In this document: piece by piece, positions 24,922 to 35,016 of the stretch | How positions within the stretch are numbered: position 1 is the stretch's first letter | Layout: each line of letters starts with the position of its first letter | NCBI GenBank assembly: GCA_900317845.1 | Contig: ONII01000011.1 | Location: 171,933 to 235,932 of the forward strand | Source of the DNA: an uncultured Bacteroidales bacterium | GTDB lineage: Bacteria; Bacteroidota; Bacteroidia; Bacteroidales; UBA932 | DNA length: 64,000 bases | Direction: 5' to 3' | Translations under genes and position numbers: made by a program | Notes under the pieces: generated by a model | The model's database searches: none | What the model was told of the DNA's origin: nothing | What the model saw: the letters and a program-made list of their open reading frames with translations, nothing else

Positions 24922-25640
24922 CCTACGGAAAATTATACCTTATTCCCACCCCGCTGGGAGACGGAGCACCGGAAGCCGTGCTTCCCGCACCCGTTTTTGC
25001 CCTGCTCCCCACCCTGCACCGATTTGTAGTGGAAGAGACCCGCACGGCGCGGCGGTTCCTGTCCGCCGCCGGCCTCAAGGGGCACATCGGGGAGCTGGAA
25101 TTCCACGAGCTCAATGAGCACACGGCCCCCTCGGAAGTCGAGAAGTATCTTCACCTGTTCGAGGACGGCACCTCGGTGGGGCTTCTCTCGGAAGCCGGCC
25201 TCCCCGCCGTGGCCGATCCCGGCGCCCTGCTGGTAGCGCTGTGTCACCGGCACGGTATCGAGGTCGTTCCCCTGGTGGGCCCGTCGTCCCTGATGATGGC
25301 CCTGATGGCCTCCGGCCTCAACGGCCAGTCGTTTGCCTTCGTGGGCTACATCCCGGCCAAAACGGAAGAGCGCCGCACCGCCTTAAAGGCCTTGGAAAAG
25401 CGTTCCGCAGCCGCCCGTCAGAGTCAAATCCTCATTGAAACGCCCTACCGGAACGACTCCCTCTTTGCCGATATGCTCCAGTGCCTGAGCGGCAACACGC
25501 GGCTATGTGTGGCCGCCAACCTCACCTGCGAAGACCAGTTTATCCGCACCCGGACCGTCGCCCAATGGAAGGCCTCCCCTGTCACCATCGGCAAACGGCC
25601 GTGCGTATTTGTCATTCTGAGCGAAGCGAAGAATCTATGA
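24918..25640 (+). CDS. RsmI-like SAM-dependent methyltransferase
   Basis: The 240-residue protein is a tetrapyrrole-methylase-fold enzyme of the RsmI group: LYLIPTPLGDG, a substrate-binding GLLSEAGLPAVADPG, and VGPSSLMMALMASGLNGQSFAFVGYIP. RsmI methylates the 2'-OH of C1402 in 16S rRNA; Bacteroidetes often carry a second paralogue of unknown target, and this may be it. The family-like end is near KRPCVFVI; the remaining residues, LSEAKNL, come from a dispersed repeat at 25611-25636. It overlaps mtaB by 4 bp (ATGA). Confidence 0.85.
   Translation: MTYGKLYLIPTPLGDGAPEAVLPAPVFALLPTLHRFVVEETRTARRFLSAAGLKGHIGELEFHELNEHTAPSEVEKYLHLFEDGTSVGLLSEAGLPAVADPGALLVALCHRHGIEVVPLVGPSSLMMALMASGLNGQSFAFVGYIPAKTEERRTALKALEKRSAAARQSQILIETPYRNDSLFADMLQCLSGNTRLCVAANLTCEDQFIRTRTVAQWKASPVTIGKRPCVFVILSEAKNL
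25611..25636 (+). repeat. Dispersed repeat captured as a gene's 3' end
   Basis: The 26 bp from GTCATTCTGAGCG to GAAGAATCT match, from memory, a short repeat found in many copies in Bacteroidetes and other genomes. Here it codes VILSEAKN. A related sequence (TCATTTCAAGCGAGCG on the minus strand) lies at 43410-43444. Confidence 0.65.
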
Positions 25641-26989
25641 AGATTGCTTTCAATACCTTAGGCTGCAAACTCAACTATGCAGAAACAGCCACCTACGAGC
25701 GCGGCTTGATGGCCGCCGGCTGGGAGGTGGTCCCCTGGACCGATGTGGCCGATGTATACCTGATCAACACCTGCGCCGTTACGGAGACGGCGGAGAAGAA
25801 ATCCCGCAACCTGATTCGCCGGGCACACAAGACCGCCCCACAGGCCCGGATTGTGGTCACCGGCTGCTACGCAGAGCTCCGCAAGGAGCAGCTTCTGGCC
25901 CTGGACGGAGTCTGGCGGGTCTTCGGTGCCAATGAAAAATCGTCCATCGTCCCTACGGTTACAGAGGTATTGTCTCCCGAATCGTCGCTCCGCGACCCCT
26001 CCCATTCGCAGCAGCGCTCTCCGAGCACTGGCGCCGGGCCCCTCCCTCTTATGCGGCCGAGGGTGGCCACAGATTCGGGAGACAACACCTCTTCCACCTT
26101 CGGGAACGCTACTTTTGGTGCCTACAGTTCCGGAGAGGAACGGACGCGGGCGTTTTTGAAGGTACAGGACGGCTGCGACAACTTCTGCGCGTACTGCACG
26201 GTGCCGTTTGCCCGTGGGCGCAGCCGGAACATTCCCATCTGCGAGGTGGTGAAAATGGCCCGCGACATTGCGGCGGAGGGGGTCAAAGAGGTGGTCCTGA
26301 CGGGCGTGAACACCGGAGACTTCGGCCGCACCAGCGGAGAAAGCTTCCTGGACCTGCTCAAAGCGCTGAACAAGGTGGAAGGCATTGAGCGCTACCGGAT
26401 TTCTTCCATCGAACCCAATCTCATTACCCCCGAAATCGTGGACTGGATTGCCTCCGGAACCAAGTTCCAGCGGCATTTCCACATTCCGCTGCAAAGCGGC
26501 AGCGACACCTTGCTAAAGCGCGTAGGTCGACGCTACGACACCGCCCTCTTCGCCTCCCGCATCGACTACATCCGCCAGGCAATGGAACGGCCCGGGGAGC
26601 CCCGTGTCTTCTTTGGGATTGACGTGATTGTGGGGCTGCCCGGAGAAACGGAAGAATTATTCCAGGAGACCTATACCTTCTTGAAAGAGCGCATCCGGCC
26701 GGCCTTTATCCACGTTTTTCCCTACTCCCGCCGGCCCGGAACGCGGGCGGCGGAGTGGAAAGACCAGGTGCAGGACCGCATCAAGACGGAACGCGTAGCA
26801 CGGCTGGAGGCCCTTTGCGAGGAACTCCACACCGCCTTTGTCCGGGAACACGCGGGAATGCACGAGACCGTGCTGTGGGAATCGTCCGAGAAAGGAGGTC
26901 TTATGGGCGGCTATACCGGGAACTACATTCGCGTAGAGCGGCCTTTTGATGCCGCCCGCGTAAACCAATTGGAGGACATTGTACTATGA
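25637..26989 (+). CDS. mtaB: tRNA t6A37 methylthiotransferase with an in-frame palindromic insert
   Basis: MtaB is a radical-SAM enzyme that converts t6A37 to ms2t6A in tRNA. The 450-residue protein has the UPF0004 domain with Cys10, Cys46 and Cys77 for one Fe-S cluster, the radical-SAM motif CDNFCAYC (Cys180, 184, 187) and a C-terminal TRAM-like end. Between the domains, residues about 111-151 (SPESSLRDPSH to ATDSGDNTS) are low-complexity and match no family motif; they are encoded by a 124-bp inverted-repeat element. The ATG at 25637 overlaps the previous stop; the next gene overlaps by 4 bp. Confidence 0.93.
   Translation: MKIAFNTLGCKLNYAETATYERGLMAAGWEVVPWTDVADVYLINTCAVTETAEKKSRNLIRRAHKTAPQARIVVTGCYAELRKEQLLALDGVWRVFGANEKSSIVPTVTEVLSPESSLRDPSHSQQRSPSTGAGPLPLMRPRVATDSGDNTSSTFGNATFGAYSSGEERTRAFLKVQDGCDNFCAYCTVPFARGRSRNIPICEVVKMARDIAAEGVKEVVLTGVNTGDFGRTSGESFLDLLKALNKVEGIERYRISSIEPNLITPEIVDWIASGTKFQRHFHIPLQSGSDTLLKRVGRRYDTALFASRIDYIRQAMERPGEPRVFFGIDVIVGLPGETEELFQETYTFLKERIRPAFIHVFPYSRRPGTRAAEWKDQVQDRIKTERVARLEALCEELHTAFVREHAGMHETVLWESSEKGGLMGGYTGNYIRVERPFDAARVNQLEDIVL
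25966..26089 (+). repeat. 124-bp palindromic element inside mtaB
   Basis: The ends are 18-bp inverted repeats with one mismatch: GGTATTGTCTCCCGAATC (25966-25983) and GATTCGGGAGACAACACC (26072-26089). A small internal hairpin, GTCGC-TCC-GCGAC (25984-25996), follows the left arm. The element keeps the reading frame and is translated in the domain linker of MtaB. Confidence 0.75.
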
Positions 26990-27894
26990 CCAGGCTCACT
27001 TTCCTTGGGACCGGGACTTCACAGGGCGTCCCCATCATCGGCTGCCAGTGCGCGGTGTGCAAAAGCGCAGACCCGCGGGACAAACGCTTCCGCTCGGCCG
27101 CGTTCGTAGAGCACGACGGTCTCAACATCCTGGTAGATGCAGGCCCGGATTTCCGTTCCCAGATGCTTGCGCACGGCATTTCGCACCTGGACGCCATCCT
27201 CCTTACGCACAACCACAAAGACCATACGGGCGGCCTGGACGACGTTCGCTCGTTCAATTACATCGACAAAAAAGCCGTGGAGATTTTCTGCGAAGAGCGG
27301 GTGCTGCAGTCGCTGCGCGTGGAGTATTCCTATGCTTTTGAGGAGCACAAATATCCCGGCGCACCGGAGTGGCATGTGCACCGGATTGACGAGCGCCCCT
27401 TCCGCGTGGACTCGCTGGAAGGCACCGGCGACCTGGAATGGGTGCACGACATCGGCTATTTTTACCGCCAGCCGGACGGAAGCCTCAAACCCTCGGACAA
27501 TGCCGTGACAGAAGCCCCGCACGAGCGCCCCAACGTCATTCCCATCCGGGGCATCCACGGGCAGATGCCGGTACTGGGCTTCCGTTTTGGGAACATTGCC
27601 TATATCACCGATATGAGCACCCTGCCGGAGAGCGAGCTTTCCAAACTGCAAGGACTTGAGCATGTGACGCTTAACACCGTGAGCTACCACCCGCACCACT
27701 CCCATTTCTCGCTGGAAGAGGCGTTGCGGCTGGCCGATAAGATTGGCGCCAGACACACTTGGCTAACGCATCTTTCGCACGCGTTTCCCTCCCATCCCCT
27801 ATTCTGTAAAGAACTAAAGACCCGTTGTAAGGAAATGGACATCCGCTCGGATGTGCAGCCCGCCTATGACGGACTTATTATCGAATCATTATGA
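26986..27894 (+). CDS. MBL-fold metallo-hydrolase (PhnP-like)
   Basis: The 302-residue protein starts LTFLGTGTSQGVPIIGCQCAVC and carries the metal motif HNHKDH (His75, His77, Asp79, His80), followed by ITDMSTLP and HPHHSHFS, LTHLSH. The opening GTGTS-x-GVP-x-x-GC-x-C is typical of the PhnP/cyclic phosphodiesterase branch of the metallo-beta-lactamase fold, with cysteines that may bind a structural metal. No phosphonate genes are nearby, so a general phosphodiesterase role is more likely. Four-base overlaps on both sides place it in a translationally coupled operon. Confidence 0.86.
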   Translation: MTRLTFLGTGTSQGVPIIGCQCAVCKSADPRDKRFRSAAFVEHDGLNILVDAGPDFRSQMLAHGISHLDAILLTHNHKDHTGGLDDVRSFNYIDKKAVEIFCEERVLQSLRVEYSYAFEEHKYPGAPEWHVHRIDERPFRVDSLEGTGDLEWVHDIGYFYRQPDGSLKPSDNAVTEAPHERPNVIPIRGIHGQMPVLGFRFGNIAYITDMSTLPESELSKLQGLEHVTLNTVSYHPHHSHFSLEEALRLADKIGARHTWLTHLSHAFPSHPLFCKELKTRCKEMDIRSDVQPAYDGLIIESL

Positions 27895-28643
27895 AAAAAT
27901 TACTAACCGCCCTCCTCATCCTTCTTCCCAGCGCCCTGATGGCCCAGGAGCAAGTGTACAACTTCTCTTTTGACACCTGGAGCAAGTCCAAAGGCGCCTG
28001 GGACCTGTTCCCGGAAAACGCCTCCGACAAACAGAAAGTCTGGGGCACCGTGAACCACGGCACCAGCTTCCTGGGCATCAACACCACCGTCCCGGAATAC
28101 GAGCATGTGGCCGTTAAAGGGAAAGGCAAGGCCGCGGCCAAAGTGAGCAGCCGTTCCATTATGGGCACCTTTGCCACCGGCAACCTGTACACGGGTAAAT
28201 TTGTCAAAATCATCGGCATGTCCGGAGCGGAGATGTACCACGGAACGCCCTTCAAAGGACGTCCCAAAAGCCTGTCCGGTTATGTGCATTACCAGCCCGG
28301 AAAAATTGACGCCGCCAAAGCACCGTACAAGGACCAGAAAGGCAAACTGGACAAAGGCCAGATAGAGATTGCCCTCTATAGCTGGAAGCAGGCGCGCCAC
28401 TTCCTGTCCACCGACGGTCCCAGTACCCCGGCCCAGAAAGACCCGGATATTGTGGCCTATGGTTCCCTTGTTCTGGATAAGGACACAGGCGGGTACATTC
28501 CCTTTACCATCGACCTGAAATATGTCAACGACCAGGAGCCCGGCTACCTGTTCATTGCCGTCCTGGCCAGCCGCCTGGGCGAGTTCTTCACCGGCAGCAG
28601 CAAGTCGGTTATTTACGTGGACGAATTCCAATTCAATTACTAA
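27891..28643 (+). CDS. Secreted PCMD-domain protein
   Basis: The 250-residue protein has a signal peptide (MKKLLTALLILLPSALMAQ) and a single domain resembling PCMD (putative carbohydrate metabolism domain), a beta-sandwich common in Bacteroidetes surface proteins: YNFSFDTWSKS, GTVNHGTSFLGINTT, LSGYVHYQPGKID and a final VIYVDEFQFNY. The function of the family is not established. It overlaps the MBL-fold gene by 4 bp. Confidence 0.75.
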   Translation: MKKLLTALLILLPSALMAQEQVYNFSFDTWSKSKGAWDLFPENASDKQKVWGTVNHGTSFLGINTTVPEYEHVAVKGKGKAAAKVSSRSIMGTFATGNLYTGKFVKIIGMSGAEMYHGTPFKGRPKSLSGYVHYQPGKIDAAKAPYKDQKGKLDKGQIEIALYSWKQARHFLSTDGPSTPAQKDPDIVAYGSLVLDKDTGGYIPFTIDLKYVNDQEPGYLFIAVLASRLGEFFTGSSKSVIYVDEFQFNY

Positions 28644-28649
28644 GCTTTT

Positions 28650-29600
28650 ATGACCCAGGAAGTTATCCAGAGCATCGACAGCATTCAGGTGAGCCTCAAC
28701 GCCGGAGGCATGAACACCATCAACATTATTCTGGCGCTGGTCATGTACGGCGTTTCGCTGGGCATCAAGCCCGCCATCTTCGTAGAGGTGTTCAAAAAGC
28801 CCAAGAGCGTGCTGCTGGGCATCCTGTGCCAGCTGGTGCTCTTGCCTGCCTTCACCTGTCTGCTGGCCATTGCGCTCACCGGATGGATTTCCCCCATGAT
28901 GGGCCTTGGCATGATTCTGGTTGCCTCCTGTCCCGGAGGCAACATCTCCAATTTCATGAGTTCGCTGGCCAAGGCCAATGTAGAGCTGTCTGTCTCGCTC
29001 ACCGCCATTTCCACCGCACTGGCCGTGGTACTCACGCCCTTTAACTTTTGGGCCTGGGGGTCGATATACCTGCATTCGGCAGCCGTATCGGCCGAGATTC
29101 CCACGCTGGTAATTCCCCTGTGGGATGTGTTCAAGACCATCTTTATCCTTCTGGGTATTCCGCTGGTACTGGGTATTCTCACCAGCCACTATCTGCCCAA
29201 GGTGGCAGCCGCGCTCAAAAAACCCCTGCAGTGGCTCTCCATTGTGATTTTCATTGCCATGGTGGTGCTGTCGTTCGGCAGCAACATCGATGCCTTCCTC
29301 AAGTGCATCCGCTACATCTTCCTGGTGGTGCTCATTCACAACGCACTGGCGCTGGGCATCGGGTTTGGTGTGGCATCGGCCTTCCGGGTTCCCTTCCGCG
29401 ACCGTCGCACGCTCACCATCGAAACGGGCATCCAGAACAGCGGCCTGGGCCTTGCGCTTATGCTGGGAACCAGCCTCTTCGCAGGCTTCCCGCCCCATGG
29501 CGGCATGCTGGTCATCACCGCCTGGTGGGGCATCTGGCACATCATCTCCGGCCTCACCGTCGCCACCATCTTCAACCTAACCAGACGGGCCGATGTCTAA
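28650..29600 (+). CDS. BASS-family (bile acid:Na+ symporter-like) transporter
   Basis: The 316-residue integral membrane protein has about nine or ten hydrophobic segments and the BASS-type motifs LVASCPGGNISNFMSSLAKANVELS and ETGIQNSGLGLALML. Bacterial members carry bile acids, pantoate, keto acids or other organic anions with sodium; the substrate cannot be told from sequence. It follows the PCMD gene by 6 nt and overlaps the acyltransferase gene by 8 bp. Confidence 0.88.
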   Translation: MTQEVIQSIDSIQVSLNAGGMNTINIILALVMYGVSLGIKPAIFVEVFKKPKSVLLGILCQLVLLPAFTCLLAIALTGWISPMMGLGMILVASCPGGNISNFMSSLAKANVELSVSLTAISTALAVVLTPFNFWAWGSIYLHSAAVSAEIPTLVIPLWDVFKTIFILLGIPLVLGILTSHYLPKVAAALKKPLQWLSIVIFIAMVVLSFGSNIDAFLKCIRYIFLVVLIHNALALGIGFGVASAFRVPFRDRRTLTIETGIQNSGLGLALMLGTSLFAGFPPHGGMLVITAWWGIWHIISGLTVATIFNLTRRADV

Positions 29601-30552
29601 GATTTGGCAACAGAACCGCCTCTACAGCCTCGGGCGCCTGTATGTAGACTGGTGCACCCGGCAAAGCTACCGGCACCTTCGTTACCGGGGAGCGGACCTT
29701 CCCTCCGAGGGGGCGCTTATCCTGGCCCCCAACCACACCAATACGCTCATGGATGCGCTGGTCATGCTTGCCGGCCGCAAGGATGCAACCGTATTCGGCG
29801 CCCGTGCCGATTTATTCCGCCGCCCGGCCGTAGCCCGGATCCTCCATTTTCTGCGCATCCTGCCCATGGTCCGTCAGCGGGACGGCCTGGAGCATGTGAG
29901 TGAGAACTACGCCACCTTCGGGCAGATTGACGATGTCCTGGCGCACGAGGTGCCGTTCTGCCTGTTTGCAGAAGGGACGCACCATCCCGGGCGCACCCTG
30001 CAACCCATCAAGAAAGGCATTGCACGGATTGCCCTCCACAGCGCACAAGAGCGCCAGACCTGGGTGGTGCCAACGGGCATCAACTACAGCGACTTTTACC
30101 ATTTCCGTGGCGCCTGCGAAGTGCGCTATGGGAAGCCCCTGGATATTAACGCATTTGTCCGGGAACACGAAGGGCTTACGGAAGCCCAGCTGCTGCAGGA
30201 ACTGCGTACGCATATTGAGACGCACATGGCTGCTATGGTGGCTCCGGAAGGGCCCGCAGCAGAAAAGCCCTCTCCCCTGCTGTTTTTGCTTTGGCCCCTG
30301 GCCGCCCTCCTCACCCTTCCTATCTGGGGCACGGCAGAAGTCCTCTGCCACAAGATGAAAGACAAAGCCTGGTGCAACAGCATCCGCTGTGCGAGCCTTG
30401 TCCTGCTGCTCCCCCTTACCCTCCTTATCTGGGGCATCATTTGGGGCTTTATCCTTCCCTGGACCTGGACGCTTTCCCTTTTGATCTGCACGCTCTTCTC
30501 CTACCCCGTCTTCTACGACGGCCTCAACCTCTTGCGCATGAAGCAGAACTAG
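29593..30552 (+). CDS. PlsC-like lysophospholipid acyltransferase
   Basis: The 319-residue protein has the acyltransferase motif NHTNTLMD (NHx4D) near 47-54, the second motif FAEGTHHPG near 125, and two or three hydrophobic helices in the last 100 residues. It probably acylates glycerophosphate or a lysolipid at the inner membrane. The long C-terminal membrane part is unlike compact PlsC and is typical of a Bacteroidetes variant. It is the last gene of the plus-strand run and is followed by a strong hairpin. Confidence 0.86.
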   Translation: MSKIWQQNRLYSLGRLYVDWCTRQSYRHLRYRGADLPSEGALILAPNHTNTLMDALVMLAGRKDATVFGARADLFRRPAVARILHFLRILPMVRQRDGLEHVSENYATFGQIDDVLAHEVPFCLFAEGTHHPGRTLQPIKKGIARIALHSAQERQTWVVPTGINYSDFYHFRGACEVRYGKPLDINAFVREHEGLTEAQLLQELRTHIETHMAAMVAPEGPAAEKPSPLLFLLWPLAALLTLPIWGTAEVLCHKMKDKAWCNSIRCASLVLLLPLTLLIWGIIWGFILPWTWTLSLLICTLFSYPVFYDGLNLLRMKQN

Positions 30553-30575
30553 CTGATTTACAAACAACTATAACA

Positions 30576-30606
30576 ATGGACGGGTATCAGTTCGATACCC
30601 GTCCAT
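30576..30606 (+). terminator. Terminator after the tamB-to-acyltransferase run
   Basis: ATGGACGGGTATC and GATACCCGTCCAT form a perfect 13-bp stem with a 5-nt loop, followed by TTGTGT. Confidence 0.75.
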
Positions 30607-30612
30607 TTGTGT

Positions 30613-30635
30613 AAAGCGCTGACTGCGAGCGCTTT
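30613..30635 (-). terminator. Terminator of pckA
   Basis: AAAGCGCT and AGCGCTTT form an 8-bp stem with a 7-nt loop, just past the pckA stop on the minus strand and only 6 bp from the opposite-facing terminator. Confidence 0.55.
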
Positions 30636-30645
30636 GTATTCCAGG

Positions 30646-32262
<1,617 letters not shown>

Positions 32263-32297
32263 AAAAATATCTAGAATTAATTGTAATTTCTATCCTG

Positions 32298-32305
32298 CAA
32301 AATTA
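32298..32305 (-). promoter_or_regulatory. pckA -7 promoter element
   Basis: TAATTTTG reads 32305 to 32298 in an AT-rich stretch, 36 nt before the pckA ATG, giving a leader of about 30 nt. Confidence 0.5.
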
Positions 32306-32313
32306 ATAATTTT

Positions 32314-33240
32314 CTACCGCTTTTCCAAGTGAGCATCCAGCCTTTTTTGAAGGCCCGGAGCCAGCGACACATTCTCCAGTTTTTCGGCCTCTTTTAGCCA
32401 GCGCTGACTGAGCTCGTAGTCTTCCATCAGATAGAAAGCCTGGGCAATGTTGTAGCAGGCGCAGGCACGGTGGGTGGCATCGCCCCGTTTAACCAGTTTG
32501 GTCCAGCAGTCCACAGCAGCGGCAAATTTGCCGTCCATCACTTGCAGGATGCCATCGATCCAGGGATCGGACCCCATGTCAAAATAATAGAAGCTGAAGG
32601 CTTCCTTGATCCAGGTGGAGAGGAAACGCCGGCTGATGCGCTCTCCCACAACTTCTGCCTCCGCTCCCAGGCTGCGCAGGGCTTTCTCTCCCAGGGCTTC
32701 CTGCGTGAGCAGGCCATTGTTGAACACCCGCGTCCGGAGCACGGCGGAGCCGTTGTAGGAATGCACCTTGTCCTGCCCCATGCTGTCGTACACATCCAGG
32801 TGGGTTTTCACCGGCACGGCTACAGGGCACACAAAGGCGGAATCGACAGATGTGGCATCCTTTACCACCTGATTGGTCTCCGGTGCAGGGATGCCCAGAT
32901 TGGTTTTAAGGACAAACACCACATCCCCGCCGGTATCCATCACCAGCGAATGCATCAGCTCCACCGACATGCTGTCCAACTCCGGCAGGCGGTAAATACC
33001 CACCTTCTCCTCCCCGCCGAAATAGTCTCCTTCCAGGCTGCGGGCCATGGACGATGCCGCCTGGCGGTCGAACAGGGAATCTACCTGATTAGTTCCGTCC
33101 CGATACACGATGGAAATTTCCTTCCGCGCCAGGTTAAGGCCGGAAGAAGAAGGATTCCGCACGTCCATGTACAGCGGATACACCTGCGGAGAGCAGGCCG
33201 CGGTGAGCAAAACTGCCGCTAAAATCCAGGAATGTTTCAT
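32314..33240 (-). CDS. DUF6340-type lipoprotein with TPR-like C-terminus
   Basis: The 308-residue protein has a lipoprotein signal (LLTAACSPQVYPLYMDV, Cys16). A domain of the DUF6340 type with ISIVYRDGTNQVDSLFDRQAASSMARSLE follows, and the end is helical and TPR-like (CYNIAQAFYLMEDYELSQRWLKEAEKL). The function of the family is unknown; it is found in Bacteroidetes envelopes. It overlaps rimO by 4 bp and is co-transcribed with it. Confidence 0.75.
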   Translation of the reverse strand: MKHSWILAAVLLTAACSPQVYPLYMDVRNPSSSGLNLARKEISIVYRDGTNQVDSLFDRQAASSMARSLEGDYFGGEEKVGIYRLPELDSMSVELMHSLVMDTGGDVVFVLKTNLGIPAPETNQVVKDATSVDSAFVCPVAVPVKTHLDVYDSMGQDKVHSYNGSAVLRTRVFNNGLLTQEALGEKALRSLGAEAEVVGERISRRFLSTWIKEAFSFYYFDMGSDPWIDGILQVMDGKFAAAVDCWTKLVKRGDATHRACACYNIAQAFYLMEDYELSQRWLKEAEKLENVSLAPGLQKRLDAHLEKR

Positions 33241-34550
33241 ATCACTTGTGCTGTAAGGTCATATTCGTCGGCTCCGGTAATGCGCACCTGAAGGAATTCA
33301 CCCACCAGGGAATACGGTTCCACACCGTCAAAGGCCTCCGGGGTGTATTTCACCAGGATTTCGCCGTCCACTTCCGGGCTTTCGAACTCGCTCCGGCACA
33401 CCAGGGTGCCTTCCACGAAGTCATCCACCAGGACACGGACCTCGGTGCCGATCCGGGACTGGTTATATGCAAGAGAAATGCCACGCTGCGCTTCCATGAG
33501 CATGTCCAGCCGCTTTTGTTTCACTTTGGCCGATATGCTGTCCCGATAATGCTCCGCGCCATAGGTTCCTTCTTCCTCCGAATAGGTGAAGGCGCCCATA
33601 CGCTGAAAGCGGGCTTCCTGCACAAAAGCGAGCAGCTCGTCAAAATCGGCCTGCCGTTCGCCGGGATGTCCGACGATCAGCGTGGTACGGATGGCAACGC
33701 CCGGCACCTTTTCCCGCATGCGGCGGATGAGTTCCCGTGTCCAGGCGCCATCTACGTGCCGATGCATCTTGTCCAGCACCCGGTCGCTCACGTGCTGGAG
33801 CGGGATGTCCATGTATTTGCACACCTTGGGATTGCGGGCCATCTCCTCAAGGACATCCTCCGGAAAATCGGCCGGATAGGAATAGTGGATGCGCAGCCAC
33901 TCGATGCCGTCCACATAGGAAAGCTTGCGAAGCAGCTCCGCGAGCGCACGCCGTCCGTACAGGTCCAGGCCGTAATAGGTGGTATCCTGGGCGATGATAA
34001 TGAGCTCCCGGATTCCCCGGGCGGCCAGTTCCTTGGCTTCTTCCACCAGCTCTTCCATGGGCACGGAACGATGGGCGCCGCGGATAAACGGAATGGCGCA
34101 GTAGGAGCAGCGCCGGTTGCAGCCCTCGGAAATCTTGAAATAGGCGTAGGGCTTGTTTCCTTCCGTCAGGACCCTCCGATAGGACTCCCCGGCCTTGTAT
34201 TGGCAGCCCAGGGCCTCCACCAGCGGAGCCAGGTCCCGCGCACCGAACCAGCCGTCCACCTCCGGAATGAGGGACGGAAGCTCGGAAGCGTACCGCTGGG
34301 ACAGGCAGCCAAAAACGATGAGGCGCCCCACTTCCCCGGCCTTTTTGCGCGCTACGCAGGCCAGGATGGTCTGGATGCTTTGCTCCTTGGCATCGCCGAT
34401 AAAACCGCAGGTATTCACCAGGAGTACATCGACCGGACGGGATTCCGACTCCGGGACCAGCTCATAGGCGTGCCGGACCTGGAACAGCAGATGCTCCGTA
34501 TCTACGGTATTCTTGGAGCACCCCAGCGTAATAACCTGCAAGGTAGGCAT
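33237..34550 (-). CDS. rimO: Ribosomal protein uS12 methylthiotransferase
   Basis: RimO is a radical-SAM enzyme that methylthiolates the conserved Asp of ribosomal protein S12. The 437-residue protein begins VITLGCSKNTVDTEHL, has LLVNTCGFIGDAKEQSI, the radical-SAM triad CNRRCSYC with IPFIRGAHRS, and a C-terminal TRAM domain. SKNTVDTE and the FIGDAKEQSI context distinguish it from MiaB and from MtaB, also in this window. It abuts the DUF5606 gene with no gap. Confidence 0.95.
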   Translation of the reverse strand: MPTLQVITLGCSKNTVDTEHLLFQVRHAYELVPESESRPVDVLLVNTCGFIGDAKEQSIQTILACVARKKAGEVGRLIVFGCLSQRYASELPSLIPEVDGWFGARDLAPLVEALGCQYKAGESYRRVLTEGNKPYAYFKISEGCNRRCSYCAIPFIRGAHRSVPMEELVEEAKELAARGIRELIIIAQDTTYYGLDLYGRRALAELLRKLSYVDGIEWLRIHYSYPADFPEDVLEEMARNPKVCKYMDIPLQHVSDRVLDKMHRHVDGAWTRELIRRMREKVPGVAIRTTLIVGHPGERQADFDELLAFVQEARFQRMGAFTYSEEEGTYGAEHYRDSISAKVKQKRLDMLMEAQRGISLAYNQSRIGTEVRVLVDDFVEGTLVCRSEFESPEVDGEILVKYTPEAFDGVEPYSLVGEFLQVRITGADEYDLTAQVI

Positions 34551-34982
34551 TTAGGCCTCCTCCTTAGCGGTAGCCTCGCGGTCTTCGTCGGTCATGAATT
34601 CCAGCGAAGCGTACTTCTTGAGTTCATTATACCACTCCACCACTTTCTTCATGTGGGACACATAGAAGCGGCTGGCGTCGTAGTTGGGCAGGGCCTTGGC
34701 AAACAGCGCCTTGAGCTCTGCATCGGCAGCCTTTGCCGACGGAGCGTCCTGCTCACCCAGAACCTCGTGCAGTTTGGTGAATACCTCCGAGAGCTTCACT
34801 TCCCCTTCCTCCGTATAGATGGAGATGTCTTCCAGGGTGGTGATGCCGGCGTTGGCGGCAAAGTTGGCGCGCTTTTTATCGGAAAGGGCCTCTACGATGG
34901 CGCCGGTGCGCGACTGGGCGATATAATTGAACAGTCCGTGCTGACCACGGATAGAAAGGGTTTTTGCGAGATCGGTTTTCAT
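34551..34982 (-). CDS. DUF5606 family protein
   Basis: The 143-residue cytosolic protein matches a small conserved Bacteroidetes family: LAKTLSIRGQHGLFNYIAQSRTG, VEALSDKKRANF, a pattern ISIYTEEGEVKLSEVF, then ALPNYDASRFYVSHMKKVVEWYNEL. Its function is unknown. The ATG at 34982 was chosen over an upstream in-frame TTG because it lies about 26 nt after a -7 box. The next gene, rimO, starts directly after its stop. Confidence 0.82.
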   Translation of the reverse strand: MKTDLAKTLSIRGQHGLFNYIAQSRTGAIVEALSDKKRANFAANAGITTLEDISIYTEEGEVKLSEVFTKLHEVLGEQDAPSAKAADAELKALFAKALPNYDASRFYVSHMKKVVEWYNELKKYASLEFMTDEDREATAKEEA

Positions 34983-35007
34983 GATATAGCTTGGTTTCAA
35001 AATCTTA

Positions 35008-35015
35008 CAAATATA
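35008..35015 (-). promoter_or_regulatory. DUF5606-rimO operon -7 element
   Basis: TATATTTG reads 35015 to 35008, immediately after the coaE stop, so any -33 element lies within coaE coding sequence. Confidence 0.55.
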
Positions 35016-35016
35016 G

